Of a stretch of DNA of 64,000 nucleotides, positions 16,387 through 25,932 are shown one piece after another; position 1 is the first letter of the stretch, and each line of letters begins with the position of its first letter. Under the pieces are notes generated by a model, which saw nothing but the letters and a program-made list of their open reading frames with translations, was not told the DNA's origin and did no database searches. A program made the translations under genes and the position numbers. Origin of the DNA: JAAFHB01 sp963677935 (lineage in GTDB: Bacteria > Bacteroidota > Bacteroidia > Bacteroidales > Prolixibacteraceae); the NCBI GenBank assembly GCA_963677935.2, contig CAXXEH010000003.1, positions 4,960,001 through 5,024,000 on the forward strand, written 5' to 3'.

Positions 16387-18744
16387 ATGTTAAAACTTAA
16401 TTTTTTATTCGCTATACGCCATTTGCTGAGAAACAGGACCTACAGTATCCTTAACCTGCTCGGTTTGACCATCGGATTGGCTTGTGCCATTTTGTTGTTT
16501 ATCAATGTGCATTATGATTTAAGTTATGATAAGTTCAATAAGAACTACCATAGACTATATACTGTCAATTCATGGATGTCAAGCACCGATGGCTGGTCAA
16601 ACGATGAAAGTTCCGCGTTAACCGCGCCAATGCTCAAAGATCAGGTACCTGAAGTAGCAGATTTCACGCGTGTTATTAACAAACAATTTATTTTTAAAAC
16701 TGACGATAAATCCTTTTTGGAAAGTGGGATATATGCCGACAATAACTTTTTTACAACATTTTCATTTTCATTGAAAGAAGGGGATGTAAAAAGTGTTTTA
16801 AACGATAACAACTCTATTGTAATCTCTGAACGGATGGCAAAGAAGTTTTTCGATAACAAAAATTGCATTGGGAAAGCATTGGAATTAAAAAATAATACCA
16901 CTATTGAAAGTTTTCAAATTGCGGGGGTATTTAATGATGTTCAGGATCAATCAAGTATAAAGTTTGATTTTATAATCCCTTTTTCAAAATTCTTAGCGGA
17001 TAACAGTTGGGCCAATAATATGAACGAACTCAGCTGTACCTCATGGCTATTGTTGAAACCGGATGTTGATGATAAGGTGATCAATTCGAAAGTTGAAAAG
17101 GTGATAAGCAACAGCGAACCTGTGAAAGACAGAAAACATTTTTTAATTTCTCTTAGAGACAAGCATTTATTTAACTATAAATATGGGAAACGGCATTTTT
17201 TAGGCAGTATTCTCGACGTGGTTATGTTCTCGGCAGTTGCAATCATCATACTGCTTCTCGCTTGCTTTAATTTCATGAACCTTGCCATAGCGCTCACTGT
17301 TAAAAGATATGGTGAGGTGGGTATGCGAAAAACGCTTGGTTCATCACGAAAAAACATAATATTCCAATTTTTAGGCGAATCGATGATTCTCACCTTCATT
17401 AGCTTTGCTTCTGCATTATTGGTCGTAGCCTTGCTTTTACCTCTATTCAATGCTTTTTCTCCAGGACAAAGAGAATTAACAATCCCATTTTCAAATTTAC
17501 CCTTAATGATTGGTTTTACAGGGGTAGCAATATTTGCCGGTTTTATATCGGGGATTTACCCTGCCGTTTTGCTCTCATCAGTCAGTGTGATCAACATTTT
17601 AAAACGCAACATATCGCTCAGGAGCGGAATGAACTATTTCAGACAAGGGCTGATCGTTTTTCAGTTTTTTATTTCTGTGGTATTTATCACCGTTACAATT
17701 GTTATCTGGAAACAGGCCAATTATCTGAAAACAAAAGATCTTGGTTTGAATAAAGATAACATTATCATTTTTGAAAACCATGACAACATTCAAAAACATC
17801 AGACAACATTCAAAAACGAATTACTTTCACTGAAAGAGGTGTCGTCTGTTTGTTTTGCCAACATGAAGCCATTCGAAAATATTAGAGGTGATGCAGATGT
17901 TAACTGGCCGGAAAAAGCCCAAACAGATAAAGTATACTTTGATCTCATAAAAACCGATTATGATTTTATGAAAACCCTTCAACCTGAATTATTGCAAGGT
18001 CGTTTTTTTGACGAAGGATTAGCAACAGATCCGAAGAATTTTGTAATCAACGAAGCTACTGCGGAGGTACTAAAATATGACAACCCAGTTGGACAGGTTA
18101 TTTCAGTAGATGGAAACAAGGGTACTATAATCGGGGTCGTAAAAAATTTTCATGCACGTACATTACTTATTTCTCATCTTCCGTTAATTATTAAAATAGA
18201 TCCCTCCTCGACCTATTATACTATAATTAAGTTTTTACCTGGAGATGAAAAAGCATTACTGGAAGGCCTTAAAAGTAAATACAGGCAATTCGAAAGCGAT
18301 TACCCTTTTGAAGCTCAATTTGTCAGCGACAATTATATTAAACAAAATGGCAAGGATGCTGCTGCAGTGTTAACAGGGATATTTGGAGCCATTGCCATAT
18401 TTCTTGCCTGCTTTGGATTATTTGGATTGGCAACCTTCACCATTGAAAAGCGCACCAAGGAAATCGGCGTTAGAAAAATAAACGGGGCAACGATCCTTAG
18501 CGTTGTACTTCTCCTGCTTCGAAGTTATGCTAAATGGGTTACTATTGCAATCTGCATAGGGCTTCCTGTTGCGTTCCTGCTCGGGCAGGCTTTCTTGGGA
18601 ATATTTGCGTTTCATGTCGCAATACCTTTCTGGGCTTTTATAGCCGGGCCGCTAATTGTACTGATTATCTCGCTCTTAACGGTGAGTTGGAAGACTTTCA
18701 GGGCTGCCACGCGGAATCCGGTGGAGGCGTTGAGGTATGAATAA
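16387..18744 (+). CDS. ABC transporter permease P1 (FtsX/MacB type)
   Basis: A 785-residue permease with the duplicated FtsX plan of Bacteroidota: membrane segment at about 18-40, periplasmic MacB-type domain with the usual SYDKFNKNYHRLYTV start, three membrane segments (about 275-400), then a second copy of segment, periplasmic domain and three segments (about 655-775). The cytoplasmic coupling motifs that contact the ATPase are intact in both halves, YGEVGMRKTLGSS and TKEIGVRKINGAT. It probably exports or extracts a peptide or lipid-like substrate, powered by one of the ATPases downstream. The C-terminal tail encodes RNPVEALRYE, but its DNA differs from the tails shared by the later permeases, so it was not homogenised with them. 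Confidence 0.9.
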   Translation: MLKLNFLFAIRHLLRNRTYSILNLLGLTIGLACAILLFINVHYDLSYDKFNKNYHRLYTVNSWMSSTDGWSNDESSALTAPMLKDQVPEVADFTRVINKQFIFKTDDKSFLESGIYADNNFFTTFSFSLKEGDVKSVLNDNNSIVISERMAKKFFDNKNCIGKALELKNNTTIESFQIAGVFNDVQDQSSIKFDFIIPFSKFLADNSWANNMNELSCTSWLLLKPDVDDKVINSKVEKVISNSEPVKDRKHFLISLRDKHLFNYKYGKRHFLGSILDVVMFSAVAIIILLLACFNFMNLAIALTVKRYGEVGMRKTLGSSRKNIIFQFLGESMILTFISFASALLVVALLLPLFNAFSPGQRELTIPFSNLPLMIGFTGVAIFAGFISGIYPAVLLSSVSVINILKRNISLRSGMNYFRQGLIVFQFFISVVFITVTIVIWKQANYLKTKDLGLNKDNIIIFENHDNIQKHQTTFKNELLSLKEVSSVCFANMKPFENIRGDADVNWPEKAQTDKVYFDLIKTDYDFMKTLQPELLQGRFFDEGLATDPKNFVINEATAEVLKYDNPVGQVISVDGNKGTIIGVVKNFHARTLLISHLPLIIKIDPSSTYYTIIKFLPGDEKALLEGLKSKYRQFESDYPFEAQFVSDNYIKQNGKDAAAVLTGIFGAIAIFLACFGLFGLATFTIEKRTKEIGVRKINGATILSVVLLLLRSYAKWVTIAICIGLPVAFLLGQAFLGIFAFHVAIPFWAFIAGPLIVLIISLLTVSWKTFRAATRNPVEALRYE

Positions 18745-18748
18745 ACAG

Positions 18749-18886
18749 AGGCTGTCCAGAAACTCTGTGGCCCTCTGTGAAACCTCCGTGGTTCTCTGTG
18801 TAACTAATTGTATCACAGAGGTAAATAGAGCAGGCGCAGAGGAACACAGAGATAGTAAGCGGATTATTCCGGCTTTTTAGACACCC
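18749..18886 (+). repeat. Type-C inverted-repeat element, non-coding
   Basis: The gap between P1 and P2 is almost wholly filled by a structured repeat. Its ends, GGCTGTCCAGAAAC (from 18750) and the complement of GGCTTTTTAGACACCC (to 18886), are imperfect inverted repeats. The interior holds several CTCTGTG / CACAGAG motifs in opposite orientation, able to fold into a long hairpin. No coding frame is seen. It starts 5 bp after the P1 stop, the same placement as the A and B elements. Confidence 0.5.
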
Positions 18887-18910
18887 TTAAATAATAAACA
18901 AATAAATAAC

Positions 18911-21316
18911 ATGATAAAAACATTTTTACTCATAGCTATTCGTAACCTATTGAAAAACAAGACGACTTCAGTCATTAATATTGCGGGGTTGGCTATTGGG
19001 CTTTCTGCCGTCTTCCTGATTTATCTTTATGTGAGTTTCGAATATAGTTACGATAACTATCATAAAAATGGCGATAGGATTTACCGTGTCGCCTATCATT
19101 TAAGTCGGACAGAATCTGGAGATTGGGAAAATGCAAAAACCGGAAACAACCTTGCACCCATGCTGCAAAATAGTTTCCCCGAGATAGAATCAGTATCAAG
19201 GGTAGCATGGTTTGGCGAGGTAAATATCCTTCAAAAAAACCAGAATTATAACGAACAAAAATTCTTGTTTGCAGATCCCTCAGTTTTGACAATGTTTTCC
19301 TTTCCAATGAAACAAGGCAACAGCCGTACGGCCTTAAACGACCGTAATTCGGTAGTGATAAGTAGCAGGATAGCCCAAAAATATTTTGGCGAGGTAAACC
19401 CGGTTGGAAAATACCTCGATGATAACAGGCAATTCATAATAAAAGGAGTAATTGATGTGCCCGATAATTCTCATTTCCGCTTTGATATCCTGGCTTCATA
19501 TGCTGCTTTATATGACGTGTTCCCTTTCATGAAAAACATCGAGAATGAAACTATCGATGTGAATATTTACACTTACCTTATGCTTAGGGCGAATGCAGAC
19601 CCCGCTAAACTGGAAAGAGAATTTTCGCGATTTGCTGATGCCCATGTAAAAAAAGGAAGTTATAGTTCCGTCAAACTCTTTTTGGAACCGTTGCAGGAGA
19701 TTCATTCCAGCAGTATGGCTGGGGGTTATTATGGTGAATTCGAACTGTCTAAATTCACCAAACCCTTAATATATCTTTTTGAAGTACTTGGGTTAATTAT
19801 AATTGGCATTGCCTGTTTCAACTTTATAAACATTGCAATTGCTCAAATTATAGGGCGAACAAAAGAGGTTGGAGTTCGAAAGGTATTTGGATCTAAAAAG
19901 TCAGAGATATTCCTTCAGTTTGTGTGCGAATACGGGTTGTATTCTTTCGTCGCGGTAATCATTTCGATGCTTATTGTCCAGGTTTCGCTTCCTCTCGTTA
20001 GTTCAATATTAAACCGTCAAATTCAGGTCAATTATTTGGGCTATCTCGCTGCGGCATCAATCTTCCTGTTTCTGGTCACGATCTTTGCAGGGGCATATCC
20101 CTCTTTCTTAATCGCAAAGGTAAATGCTGTCAGCGCACTTCATAGCGGCTTAAAGGGGCCTCGGGGAAATATCCTGAAATCGGTTCTTGTCGTGTCGCAA
20201 TTTACGATATCGATCATCCTGATTTTGACCTCCGTGTATATTGCCAAACAAATCAATTATTTGACCGAAATGGAAATGGGTTTGAATACGAAGGATGTGC
20301 TCGTGCTCCGAATGGAGAACCCGAAAATCAGGAAAAGTTATGAGCTGATTAAGTCAGAACTATTGCGGAACCCCAATATCCTGTCGGTTTCCGCTTCGTC
20401 CAATATTCCTGCTGTTACGGGGGCAAATATGATGAACCTGCAGATGGAGGGGAAAGAGCCCATCGTTTTCCCTTACATTTCAATCGACCCCGGATTCACA
20501 AAGAACCTTGAAATTAAAACCATTGCAGGACGTGGTTTTAGCCCTGACTACCAATCAGATGGCAAGTCAACTTTTCTTTTGAACAAGGCCGCCCTAAAAA
20601 TTTTAGGGATTGCCGACGACCCGGTAGGGAAAGGAGTTGTTTTATCATATCTTGCCGATGATAAAAATGTCCCGATTTCAAGTGGCCAGATTATCGGCGT
20701 AATTGATGACTATTCATATCGACCAAACTATGAAGATTCCAGGGGCGTGATATTTAATTATGACCCTGACCGGTTTAATGCCATGTTTATACACATCGCC
20801 CCCAACCAGCAGAAGGGAACAGCAATAATGGTAGAAGATACCTGGAAGAAATTTTTTCCAAATAGCCCCTTAACTGCAAGGTTTTTAACAGATGAGATAA
20901 AAAATGATACCCTTATCCTGAAATTTTATAGTCTGCAAAAATTCATCATTGCGGTGGCAATTTTTAGTTTTTTCATTGCGCTTCTTGGTATTCTGGGCCT
21001 TTCCTTGTTTGCCGCCAGACAACGGGTGAAAGAAATTGGCATACGAAGGGTCAACGGTGCATCAATGGTGGAGTTATTGGGGCTTATGAACAGAAAGTTC
21101 ATATATATGGTACTGCTTTCAATAACCATCAGCTTCCCGCTTGTATTTTTTATAATAAATACGATAAAAATGAATAGTTCAAAAAGCACAAGCCTTTCGT
21201 TGTTGAATTATGGGATCGTTTTTTTAGTGATAATAACGCTTACATTTTTAACAGTGAGCTGGCAGAGCTGGAAGGCAGCGACAAGGAATCCTGTAGAGGC
21301 GTTGAGGTATGAATAA
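18911..21316 (+). CDS. ABC transporter permease P2 (FtsX/MacB type)
   Basis: An 801-residue permease of the same eight-segment plan as P1. The N-terminal signature is NIAGLAIGLSAVFLIYLYV followed by EYSYDNYHKNGDRIYRV. The coupling motifs are TKEVGVRKVFGSK in the first half and RVKEIGIRRVNGAS in the second, both intact. The last 63 bases match the tail shared with most later permeases. It directly precedes two ATPase genes (66 bp to the first), so P2 and perhaps P1 are natural partners of the ATPase at 21383. A short type-B repeat lies between. Confidence 0.9.
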   Translation: MIKTFLLIAIRNLLKNKTTSVINIAGLAIGLSAVFLIYLYVSFEYSYDNYHKNGDRIYRVAYHLSRTESGDWENAKTGNNLAPMLQNSFPEIESVSRVAWFGEVNILQKNQNYNEQKFLFADPSVLTMFSFPMKQGNSRTALNDRNSVVISSRIAQKYFGEVNPVGKYLDDNRQFIIKGVIDVPDNSHFRFDILASYAALYDVFPFMKNIENETIDVNIYTYLMLRANADPAKLEREFSRFADAHVKKGSYSSVKLFLEPLQEIHSSSMAGGYYGEFELSKFTKPLIYLFEVLGLIIIGIACFNFINIAIAQIIGRTKEVGVRKVFGSKKSEIFLQFVCEYGLYSFVAVIISMLIVQVSLPLVSSILNRQIQVNYLGYLAAASIFLFLVTIFAGAYPSFLIAKVNAVSALHSGLKGPRGNILKSVLVVSQFTISIILILTSVYIAKQINYLTEMEMGLNTKDVLVLRMENPKIRKSYELIKSELLRNPNILSVSASSNIPAVTGANMMNLQMEGKEPIVFPYISIDPGFTKNLEIKTIAGRGFSPDYQSDGKSTFLLNKAALKILGIADDPVGKGVVLSYLADDKNVPISSGQIIGVIDDYSYRPNYEDSRGVIFNYDPDRFNAMFIHIAPNQQKGTAIMVEDTWKKFFPNSPLTARFLTDEIKNDTLILKFYSLQKFIIAVAIFSFFIALLGILGLSLFAARQRVKEIGIRRVNGASMVELLGLMNRKFIYMVLLSITISFPLVFFIINTIKMNSSKSTSLSLLNYGIVFLVIITLTFLTVSWQSWKAATRNPVEALRYE

Positions 21317-21320
21317 CAAT

Positions 21321-21352
21321 GTCAGAATTAGGATTAACAGGATGAAAGGATA
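21321..21352 (+). repeat. Type-B left end, solo copy
   Basis: GTCAGAATTAGGATTAACAG and the following GATGAAAGGATA match the left end of the elements at 16201 and 22841. It is 4 bp behind the P2 stop codon. No right end is seen before the ATPase gene, so it is a truncated relic. Confidence 0.6.
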
Positions 21353-21382
21353 AATTAAAATAAATCATTAATAATTATAGCC

Positions 21383-22078
21383 ATGATTAAAACACAAGGC
21401 CTTATAAAGATTTTTCAAACGGATGAGATTGAAACCGCCGCTTTGAATGAAGTCAATTTTGCGGTGGGGAAAGGCGAGTTTGTTGCCATAATGGGCCCTT
21501 CAGGTTGCGGAAAATCTACACTGCTGAACATTGTCGGTTTGCTGGACAATCCCACGAGCGGGAGCTACCTGTTTAATGGAGTAGATGTTTCCGGTATGCG
21601 CGAAAGCCAGCGGACAGGATTACGTAAAGGGAATATTGGTTTTGTCTTTCAGAGTTTTAACCTGATTGATGAACTGAATGTTTTTGAGAATGTCGAAATG
21701 CCGCTGATTTACCTCAGGATGAGCGCTACGGAGCGCAAAGCCCGGGTGGAAGCGATTCTCGAAAGGATGAAGATCAGCCATCGCCGGAAACATTTTCCGC
21801 GCCAGCTCTCCGGAGGTCAGCAACAGCGCGTTGCCATTGCCCGTGCAGTAGCTGCTAATCCCGGATTAATCCTGGCCGATGAGCCAACAGGTAACCTTGA
21901 CTCGAGGAACGGTCTCGAAGTAATGAACCTGCTCACAGAACTGAACTGCGAGGGAACTACCATTGTGATGGTGACACACTCAATGCATGATGCCGATTTT
22001 GCCCACCGGATTGTAAACCTGTTTGACGGACAGATTACCACGGAGGTGAAAAAGCAAATGAGCGAAACACTGATATAA
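21383..22078 (+). CDS. ABC transporter ATP-binding protein, type 1
   Basis: A 231-residue MacB/LolD-type ATPase with Walker A GPSGCGKST, Q-loop region FVFQSFNLIDELNV, signature LSGGQQQRVAIARA, Walker B LILADEP, D-loop GNLDS and switch histidine VTHSMHDADFAH. All catalytic elements are intact. It energises FtsX-type permeases by dimerising at the cytoplasmic face. A close paralogue lies at 43862. It is preceded by P1 and P2 and followed by the second, divergent ATPase. Confidence 0.95.
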   Translation: MIKTQGLIKIFQTDEIETAALNEVNFAVGKGEFVAIMGPSGCGKSTLLNIVGLLDNPTSGSYLFNGVDVSGMRESQRTGLRKGNIGFVFQSFNLIDELNVFENVEMPLIYLRMSATERKARVEAILERMKISHRRKHFPRQLSGGQQQRVAIARAVAANPGLILADEPTGNLDSRNGLEVMNLLTELNCEGTTIVMVTHSMHDADFAHRIVNLFDGQITTEVKKQMSETLI

Positions 22079-22164
22079 TTGGGGTTCATGGTCAGCGTTG
22101 TGCAGGATTAAAACTCAGACATAAAAGTGGTTAGAAACATTAAAATTATAATTCAGTAAAAGTT

Positions 22165-22839
22165 ATGATCAAATTAAACAACATCGACAAGTATTACGAT
22201 TCAAAATTTCAACGCACATATGTGTTGAAGGACATCATTCTTGACGTAAATGAGGGCGAATTTCTAAGTGTAATGGGCCCAAGTGGTTCAGGGAAATCAA
22301 CCTTGCTGAATATCATCGGCTTGATGGATGCCCCATCATCGGGTAACTATTCGTTGAATGGAAATTCGGTTCTTGAACTCAAAGAGAAAGCCAAGGTCGA
22401 TTACCACCGGAATTTCGTCAGCTTTATTTTCCAGGCCTATCACCTGATTGAGGAAATGACAGTTTACGAAAACATCGAAACACCATTAATTTACAAAGGT
22501 GTGAGAAGCCGCGACCGTCAGGCGATGGTGGCTGATCTGCTCGACCGCTTCAATATGGTGGCTAAGAAGGAGCTGTTTCCGCAACAACTCTCTGGCGGAC
22601 AGCAGCAACTGGTAGGAATAGCACGTGCCATTATCGGTAAGCCCAAACTCCTTTTAGCCGATGAACCAACCGGAAACCTGCATACTACCCAGGGCGAAAT
22701 GATCATGGAAACGCTGAGGGAGTTAAACAATGAGGGAGTTACCATTATTCAGGTCACCCATAATGAAAAATTTGCCCAGTATGGCAAACGGATCATCAGA
22801 TTGGAGGATGGGAATATAAGAAGTGATACAAACAAATAA
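22165..22839 (+). CDS. ABC transporter ATP-binding protein, type 2 (altered D-loop)
   Basis: A 224-residue ATPase of the same superfamily but a distinct subtype. Walker A GPSGSGKST, signature LSGGQQQLVGIARA and Walker B LLLADEPTGN are present, but the D-loop reads GNLHTTQGE, with His in place of the usual Asp, and the position after the signature is Leu rather than Arg. The switch histidine in VTHNEKFAQYG is kept. The gene is nearly identical in DNA to the one at 26700, showing a recent duplication confined to the gene. It likely pairs with P3, the next permease. The altered D-loop may change how hydrolysis is coupled between the two ATP sites. Confidence 0.93.
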   Translation: MIKLNNIDKYYDSKFQRTYVLKDIILDVNEGEFLSVMGPSGSGKSTLLNIIGLMDAPSSGNYSLNGNSVLELKEKAKVDYHRNFVSFIFQAYHLIEEMTVYENIETPLIYKGVRSRDRQAMVADLLDRFNMVAKKELFPQQLSGGQQQLVGIARAIIGKPKLLLADEPTGNLHTTQGEMIMETLRELNNEGVTIIQVTHNEKFAQYGKRIIRLEDGNIRSDTNK

Positions 22840-22840
22840 T

Positions 22841-22990
22841 GTCAGAATCAGGATTTGCAGGAAGAAAGGATGAACAGGATTTTAAAAAATTTAGTGTAGA
22901 AGTGAGAGTTTCACTTCGAGTGAGACCCTCGCTAAACGAGAACAATAATCCTGAAAACTCGAAAACAGGAGGAATCCTGATTCGGAATTG
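22841..22990 (+). repeat. Type-B inverted-repeat element, non-coding copy B2
   Basis: Left end GTCAGAATCAGGATTTGCAG lies one base after the ATPase stop. The right end is the complement of GGAATCCTGATTCGG. The interior holds GAAGTGAGAGTTTCACTTC followed by CCCTCGC, corresponding to the nested hairpin of copy B1, although the outer left arm is lost. No coding frame is supported. It is followed at once by an orphan permease-tail fragment. Confidence 0.65.
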
Positions 22991-23011
22991 GCTGGAAAAC
23001 AGCGACAAGGA
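22991..23011 (+). pseudogene. Orphan permease-tail fragment T0
   Basis: GCTGGAAAACAGCGACAAGG, ending with A at 23011, matches the stretch encoding WKAATR in the permease tails (for example in P3) at 20 of 21 positions, but no permease body precedes it. The ATPase gene and a type-B element lie upstream. It is read as what is left of a permease gene or of an att-like site. The remaining ~70 bp before P3 hold nothing recognisable. Confidence 0.55.
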
Positions 23012-23082
23012 GTTTGTATTTGTGAGTCAATGGCGCTGCATAATAACTAATATCCACTTTTTGATAATATAATCGACTCCGT

Positions 23083-25485
23083 ATGTTTGAATTAAAATTT
23101 GCTTTTAGAAGCTTGTTAAAAAGACCATTCTTAAATCTTATAAAAATCGTAGGATTAAGCCTTGCATTATGTGGAATATTGATTATTGTCTTGTTCCTAA
23201 AAAATGAATTGACTTATGATAGTTTTCACAAAAAATCAGATAGAATATATCGGCTGACAATTACTGATCCAGACAACTTTGATGGAAAACATTTTGCGAG
23301 TATACCAAATCCTGATTATATACCTAAAATGGCTGCATATTTTCCTGAAATAGAAAACTATGTAAGATTGGTGCCAATAATGGGTGGTGTAGTAAAGCTG
23401 AAAGAAAATTTCATTAAGGTCAATCAGGCTTTTCAATGTGACAGTACCTTCTTTAGCGTGTTTGATTCTGAGTTGTTAGTTGGCAATCCTGCAAATATAT
23501 TGGATAAGCCCGGTTTAATGGTTGTTTCGGAAAGTTTTGCAAAAAAAATATTCGGAAACCATAATCCAGTAGGTCAGATATTGACCTTGCCGGACGGACA
23601 ATATTACGGCAAGAGCATAGATTTTACCATAAAGGGCATCATGAAAGATTTTCCTCAAAATAGCCATTTCCATCCTGAATTTATTGTTACTCCCGTAGAT
23701 AAAGGGGAATTCAATAGATTGGTTTGGACATATTTACTACTGTCAAATAATGCTAATGCCGATAATATACTATTACGATTTAAAGATTTTATTGCAATTC
23801 AAACGTGGAAGAAGGTTATAGAAATAAAAACAAAAGCTTATCTGCAAAAGATTACCAACATACATTTACATTCCAATAAATTTCGGGAGATAGAGCCTAA
23901 CAGCAGTATGTCGGTAATATTTACTCTTTCTGTTGCTGTTCTACTATTATTGTTTATAGCAATTACCAATTATGTAAACCTTAATATCGGTATGGCAGTT
24001 TTTAGTGATAAATACCTTTATATTAGTAAAGTGTTTGGCTCTTCAAGTTGGATGAAGATGAAATATTTTATGTCGGAAAGTATTATTATTGCTATAATAT
24101 CTATTGTTATTTGCGGATTCATTACTTCATTGGCTCATCTTACCATTCAAAAATATTTTGCATTAAATCTTTTCAAAGGCAATGCTCTTTTGATTTTATT
24201 TGTTATTGCCTTGTTTGGTTTAGTTAGCATACTATCTGGCATTTTGCTATTGTTAAAGCAAGAAATGAACAATCTAAAATCAGGTTTAAATCAGAATAAT
24301 AACAATTTCAACAGAAAAGGGATCAGTAAAAGCCTGATAGTATTGCAATATGCAATTTCAATAGCACTTATTATTGCAGTATTTGTAATTCAGCGTCAAA
24401 CCAATTATGCACTCGAAAGTAGCATGGGAGTTAAGGAAAATAATCTGATTTGTTTTGAGAATGTACATAGCAATGTTCAACAGAAATTTGAAATATTTAA
24501 GACAGAACTCCTAAAATATAGCTCCATCGAATCTGTTTCAGCAATGCTTGAACCTCCCGGAGGCGAAGCTAACGATATGTTTCAGTTTAAGATGGAAGGC
24601 TACATTAAAAACGAAACAAACGAAGCAGATAATAGGATTGGTATTTTCCCATGCGACTATTCTTTTGCCAGTATATTTAATTTACATTTCCTGAGTGGTA
24701 ATAATTTTTCTGAAAAGAACGAAGACAATGAAGGCTCGGGAGAGTATATAATAAACGAATCGGCAATGAAAAGGCTGCTTTTTAGTAATCCTTATAAAAT
24801 TATTGGAAAAGAGTTCGGGCTTATATTTGGTAATGATGCAATAAAAATTCCAAAAGGAAAAATTATTGGTGTGGTTAAAGACTTTCATCTTTCCAGCATT
24901 AAGAAAAAAGTTGAGCCTTTGGTATTATTTAAACGTAAAGATCTTTGGCTTTTAGATTTTGTAGTTTCATTCCGACCAGAAATGCGAGTAACAGCATTGT
25001 CTGACATTGAACATGTATGGAAAAAAATGTTTCCGGAGCACCTGTTTCAATACGAGTATGTAAGTTCAATGTATAAGAACCTTTATAAAACAGAACTTTT
25101 ACAAGCTAAGTTACTATCAATTTTTACATTTATGGCCTTATTTATATGCTCTATGGGTCTTCTCGGGATGTCGCTATTAGCAACTCAACGTCGCACCAAG
25201 GAGTTAGGAATACGAAAAGTAAACGGAGCAAGAATAGACCAAATTATGATAATGCTCAACTGGGATTTTGTAAAATGGATAATGATATCCTTTGTAATCG
25301 CATATCCCATAGCCTGGTACGTTATGCGCAAATGGCTCGAAAACTTTGCCTATAAAACCGATCTAAGCTGGTGGATTTTTGTCCTGGCCGGATTGTTAGC
25401 ATTGGGAATTGCCTTGCTCACGGTGAGCTGGCAAAGCTGGAAAGCAGCGACAAGGAATCCGATTGAGGCACTGAGGTATGAATAA
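23083..25485 (+). CDS. ABC transporter permease P3, AT-rich
   Basis: An 800-residue permease with the same topology, but its DNA is visibly richer in A+T than its neighbours until about 25290. There it switches to the tail DNA shared with P4-P8 (WLENFAYKT... to the stop). The first-half coupling motif is degenerate (SDKYLYISKVFGSS, lacking the E-G-R pattern), while the second is intact (RTKELGIRKVNGAR), so the ATPase may couple mainly through the second half. I infer a foreign body joined to a resident tail. It follows the type-2 ATPase and probably works with it. Confidence 0.88.
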   Translation: MFELKFAFRSLLKRPFLNLIKIVGLSLALCGILIIVLFLKNELTYDSFHKKSDRIYRLTITDPDNFDGKHFASIPNPDYIPKMAAYFPEIENYVRLVPIMGGVVKLKENFIKVNQAFQCDSTFFSVFDSELLVGNPANILDKPGLMVVSESFAKKIFGNHNPVGQILTLPDGQYYGKSIDFTIKGIMKDFPQNSHFHPEFIVTPVDKGEFNRLVWTYLLLSNNANADNILLRFKDFIAIQTWKKVIEIKTKAYLQKITNIHLHSNKFREIEPNSSMSVIFTLSVAVLLLLFIAITNYVNLNIGMAVFSDKYLYISKVFGSSSWMKMKYFMSESIIIAIISIVICGFITSLAHLTIQKYFALNLFKGNALLILFVIALFGLVSILSGILLLLKQEMNNLKSGLNQNNNNFNRKGISKSLIVLQYAISIALIIAVFVIQRQTNYALESSMGVKENNLICFENVHSNVQQKFEIFKTELLKYSSIESVSAMLEPPGGEANDMFQFKMEGYIKNETNEADNRIGIFPCDYSFASIFNLHFLSGNNFSEKNEDNEGSGEYIINESAMKRLLFSNPYKIIGKEFGLIFGNDAIKIPKGKIIGVVKDFHLSSIKKKVEPLVLFKRKDLWLLDFVVSFRPEMRVTALSDIEHVWKKMFPEHLFQYEYVSSMYKNLYKTELLQAKLLSIFTFMALFICSMGLLGMSLLATQRRTKELGIRKVNGARIDQIMIMLNWDFVKWIMISFVIAYPIAWYVMRKWLENFAYKTDLSWWIFVLAGLLALGIALLTVSWQSWKAATRNPIEALRYE

Positions 25486-25486
25486 G

Positions 25487-25765
25487 TGTCTGAACTTTGA
25501 TTAAATGATTGATTGAAAACTTTGATTGAAAAGCTATGACGGAAGATAACTATACCAATCTTTATTGAAAGTCAAGTTATGGTTGAAATAAAAGCATTAA
25601 CACAACTTGAAGATGTGCATCTGGCACAGGCAATTAATTACCTCGAAGCGTATAACATGGTAGTCGGCTTACTTATAAACTTCGGGAGTCGAAGCCTTGA
25701 ATTTAAAAGGGTTATGAATAAGAAATCAAAGTCGTCATGAAATCAAACGAATCAAAGTTCAGACA
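25487..25765 (+). mobile_element. Type-A element A1 with 16-bp terminal inverted repeats
   Basis: A 279-bp unit bounded by TGTCTGAACTTTGATT and its exact complement AATCAAAGTTCAGACA. It starts one base after the P3 stop. The interior encodes, from an ATG at about 25579, the C-terminal half of a GxxExxY-type protein (MVEIKALTQLEDVHLAQAI, then VVGLLINFGSRSLEFKRV) ending at the TGA just inside the right repeat; the N-terminal half is absent. It is the same length as copy A4 and nearly identical to it. It carries no transposase, so movement would need factors in trans. Confidence 0.8.
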
Positions 25766-25828
25766 ATGTGCTGGCAAAGCTGGAAAGCAGCTAGGAGGAA
25801 TCCGGTGGAGGCGTTGAGATAAGAATAA
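25766..25828 (+). pseudogene. Orphan permease tail T1
   Basis: This 63-bp stretch directly abuts the right end of element A1. It is a mutated copy of the permease 3' end: CTGGCAAAGCTGGAAAGCAG is exact, and then CTAGGAGGAATCCGGTGGAG and TTGAGATAAGAATAA contain changes, including a premature stop. With the intact tail of P3 on the other side, A1 is flanked by direct tail copies. A truncated type-B left end (25833-25866) follows. Confidence 0.75.
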
Positions 25829-25932
25829 AGAGGTCAGAATCAGGATTTACAGATGAACTGAATTTTAATGGAGGTAAAATATAAGGGTTCAAATATATGG
25901 ATAACACAATATTGAGAAGGAGCTTAGACTGT

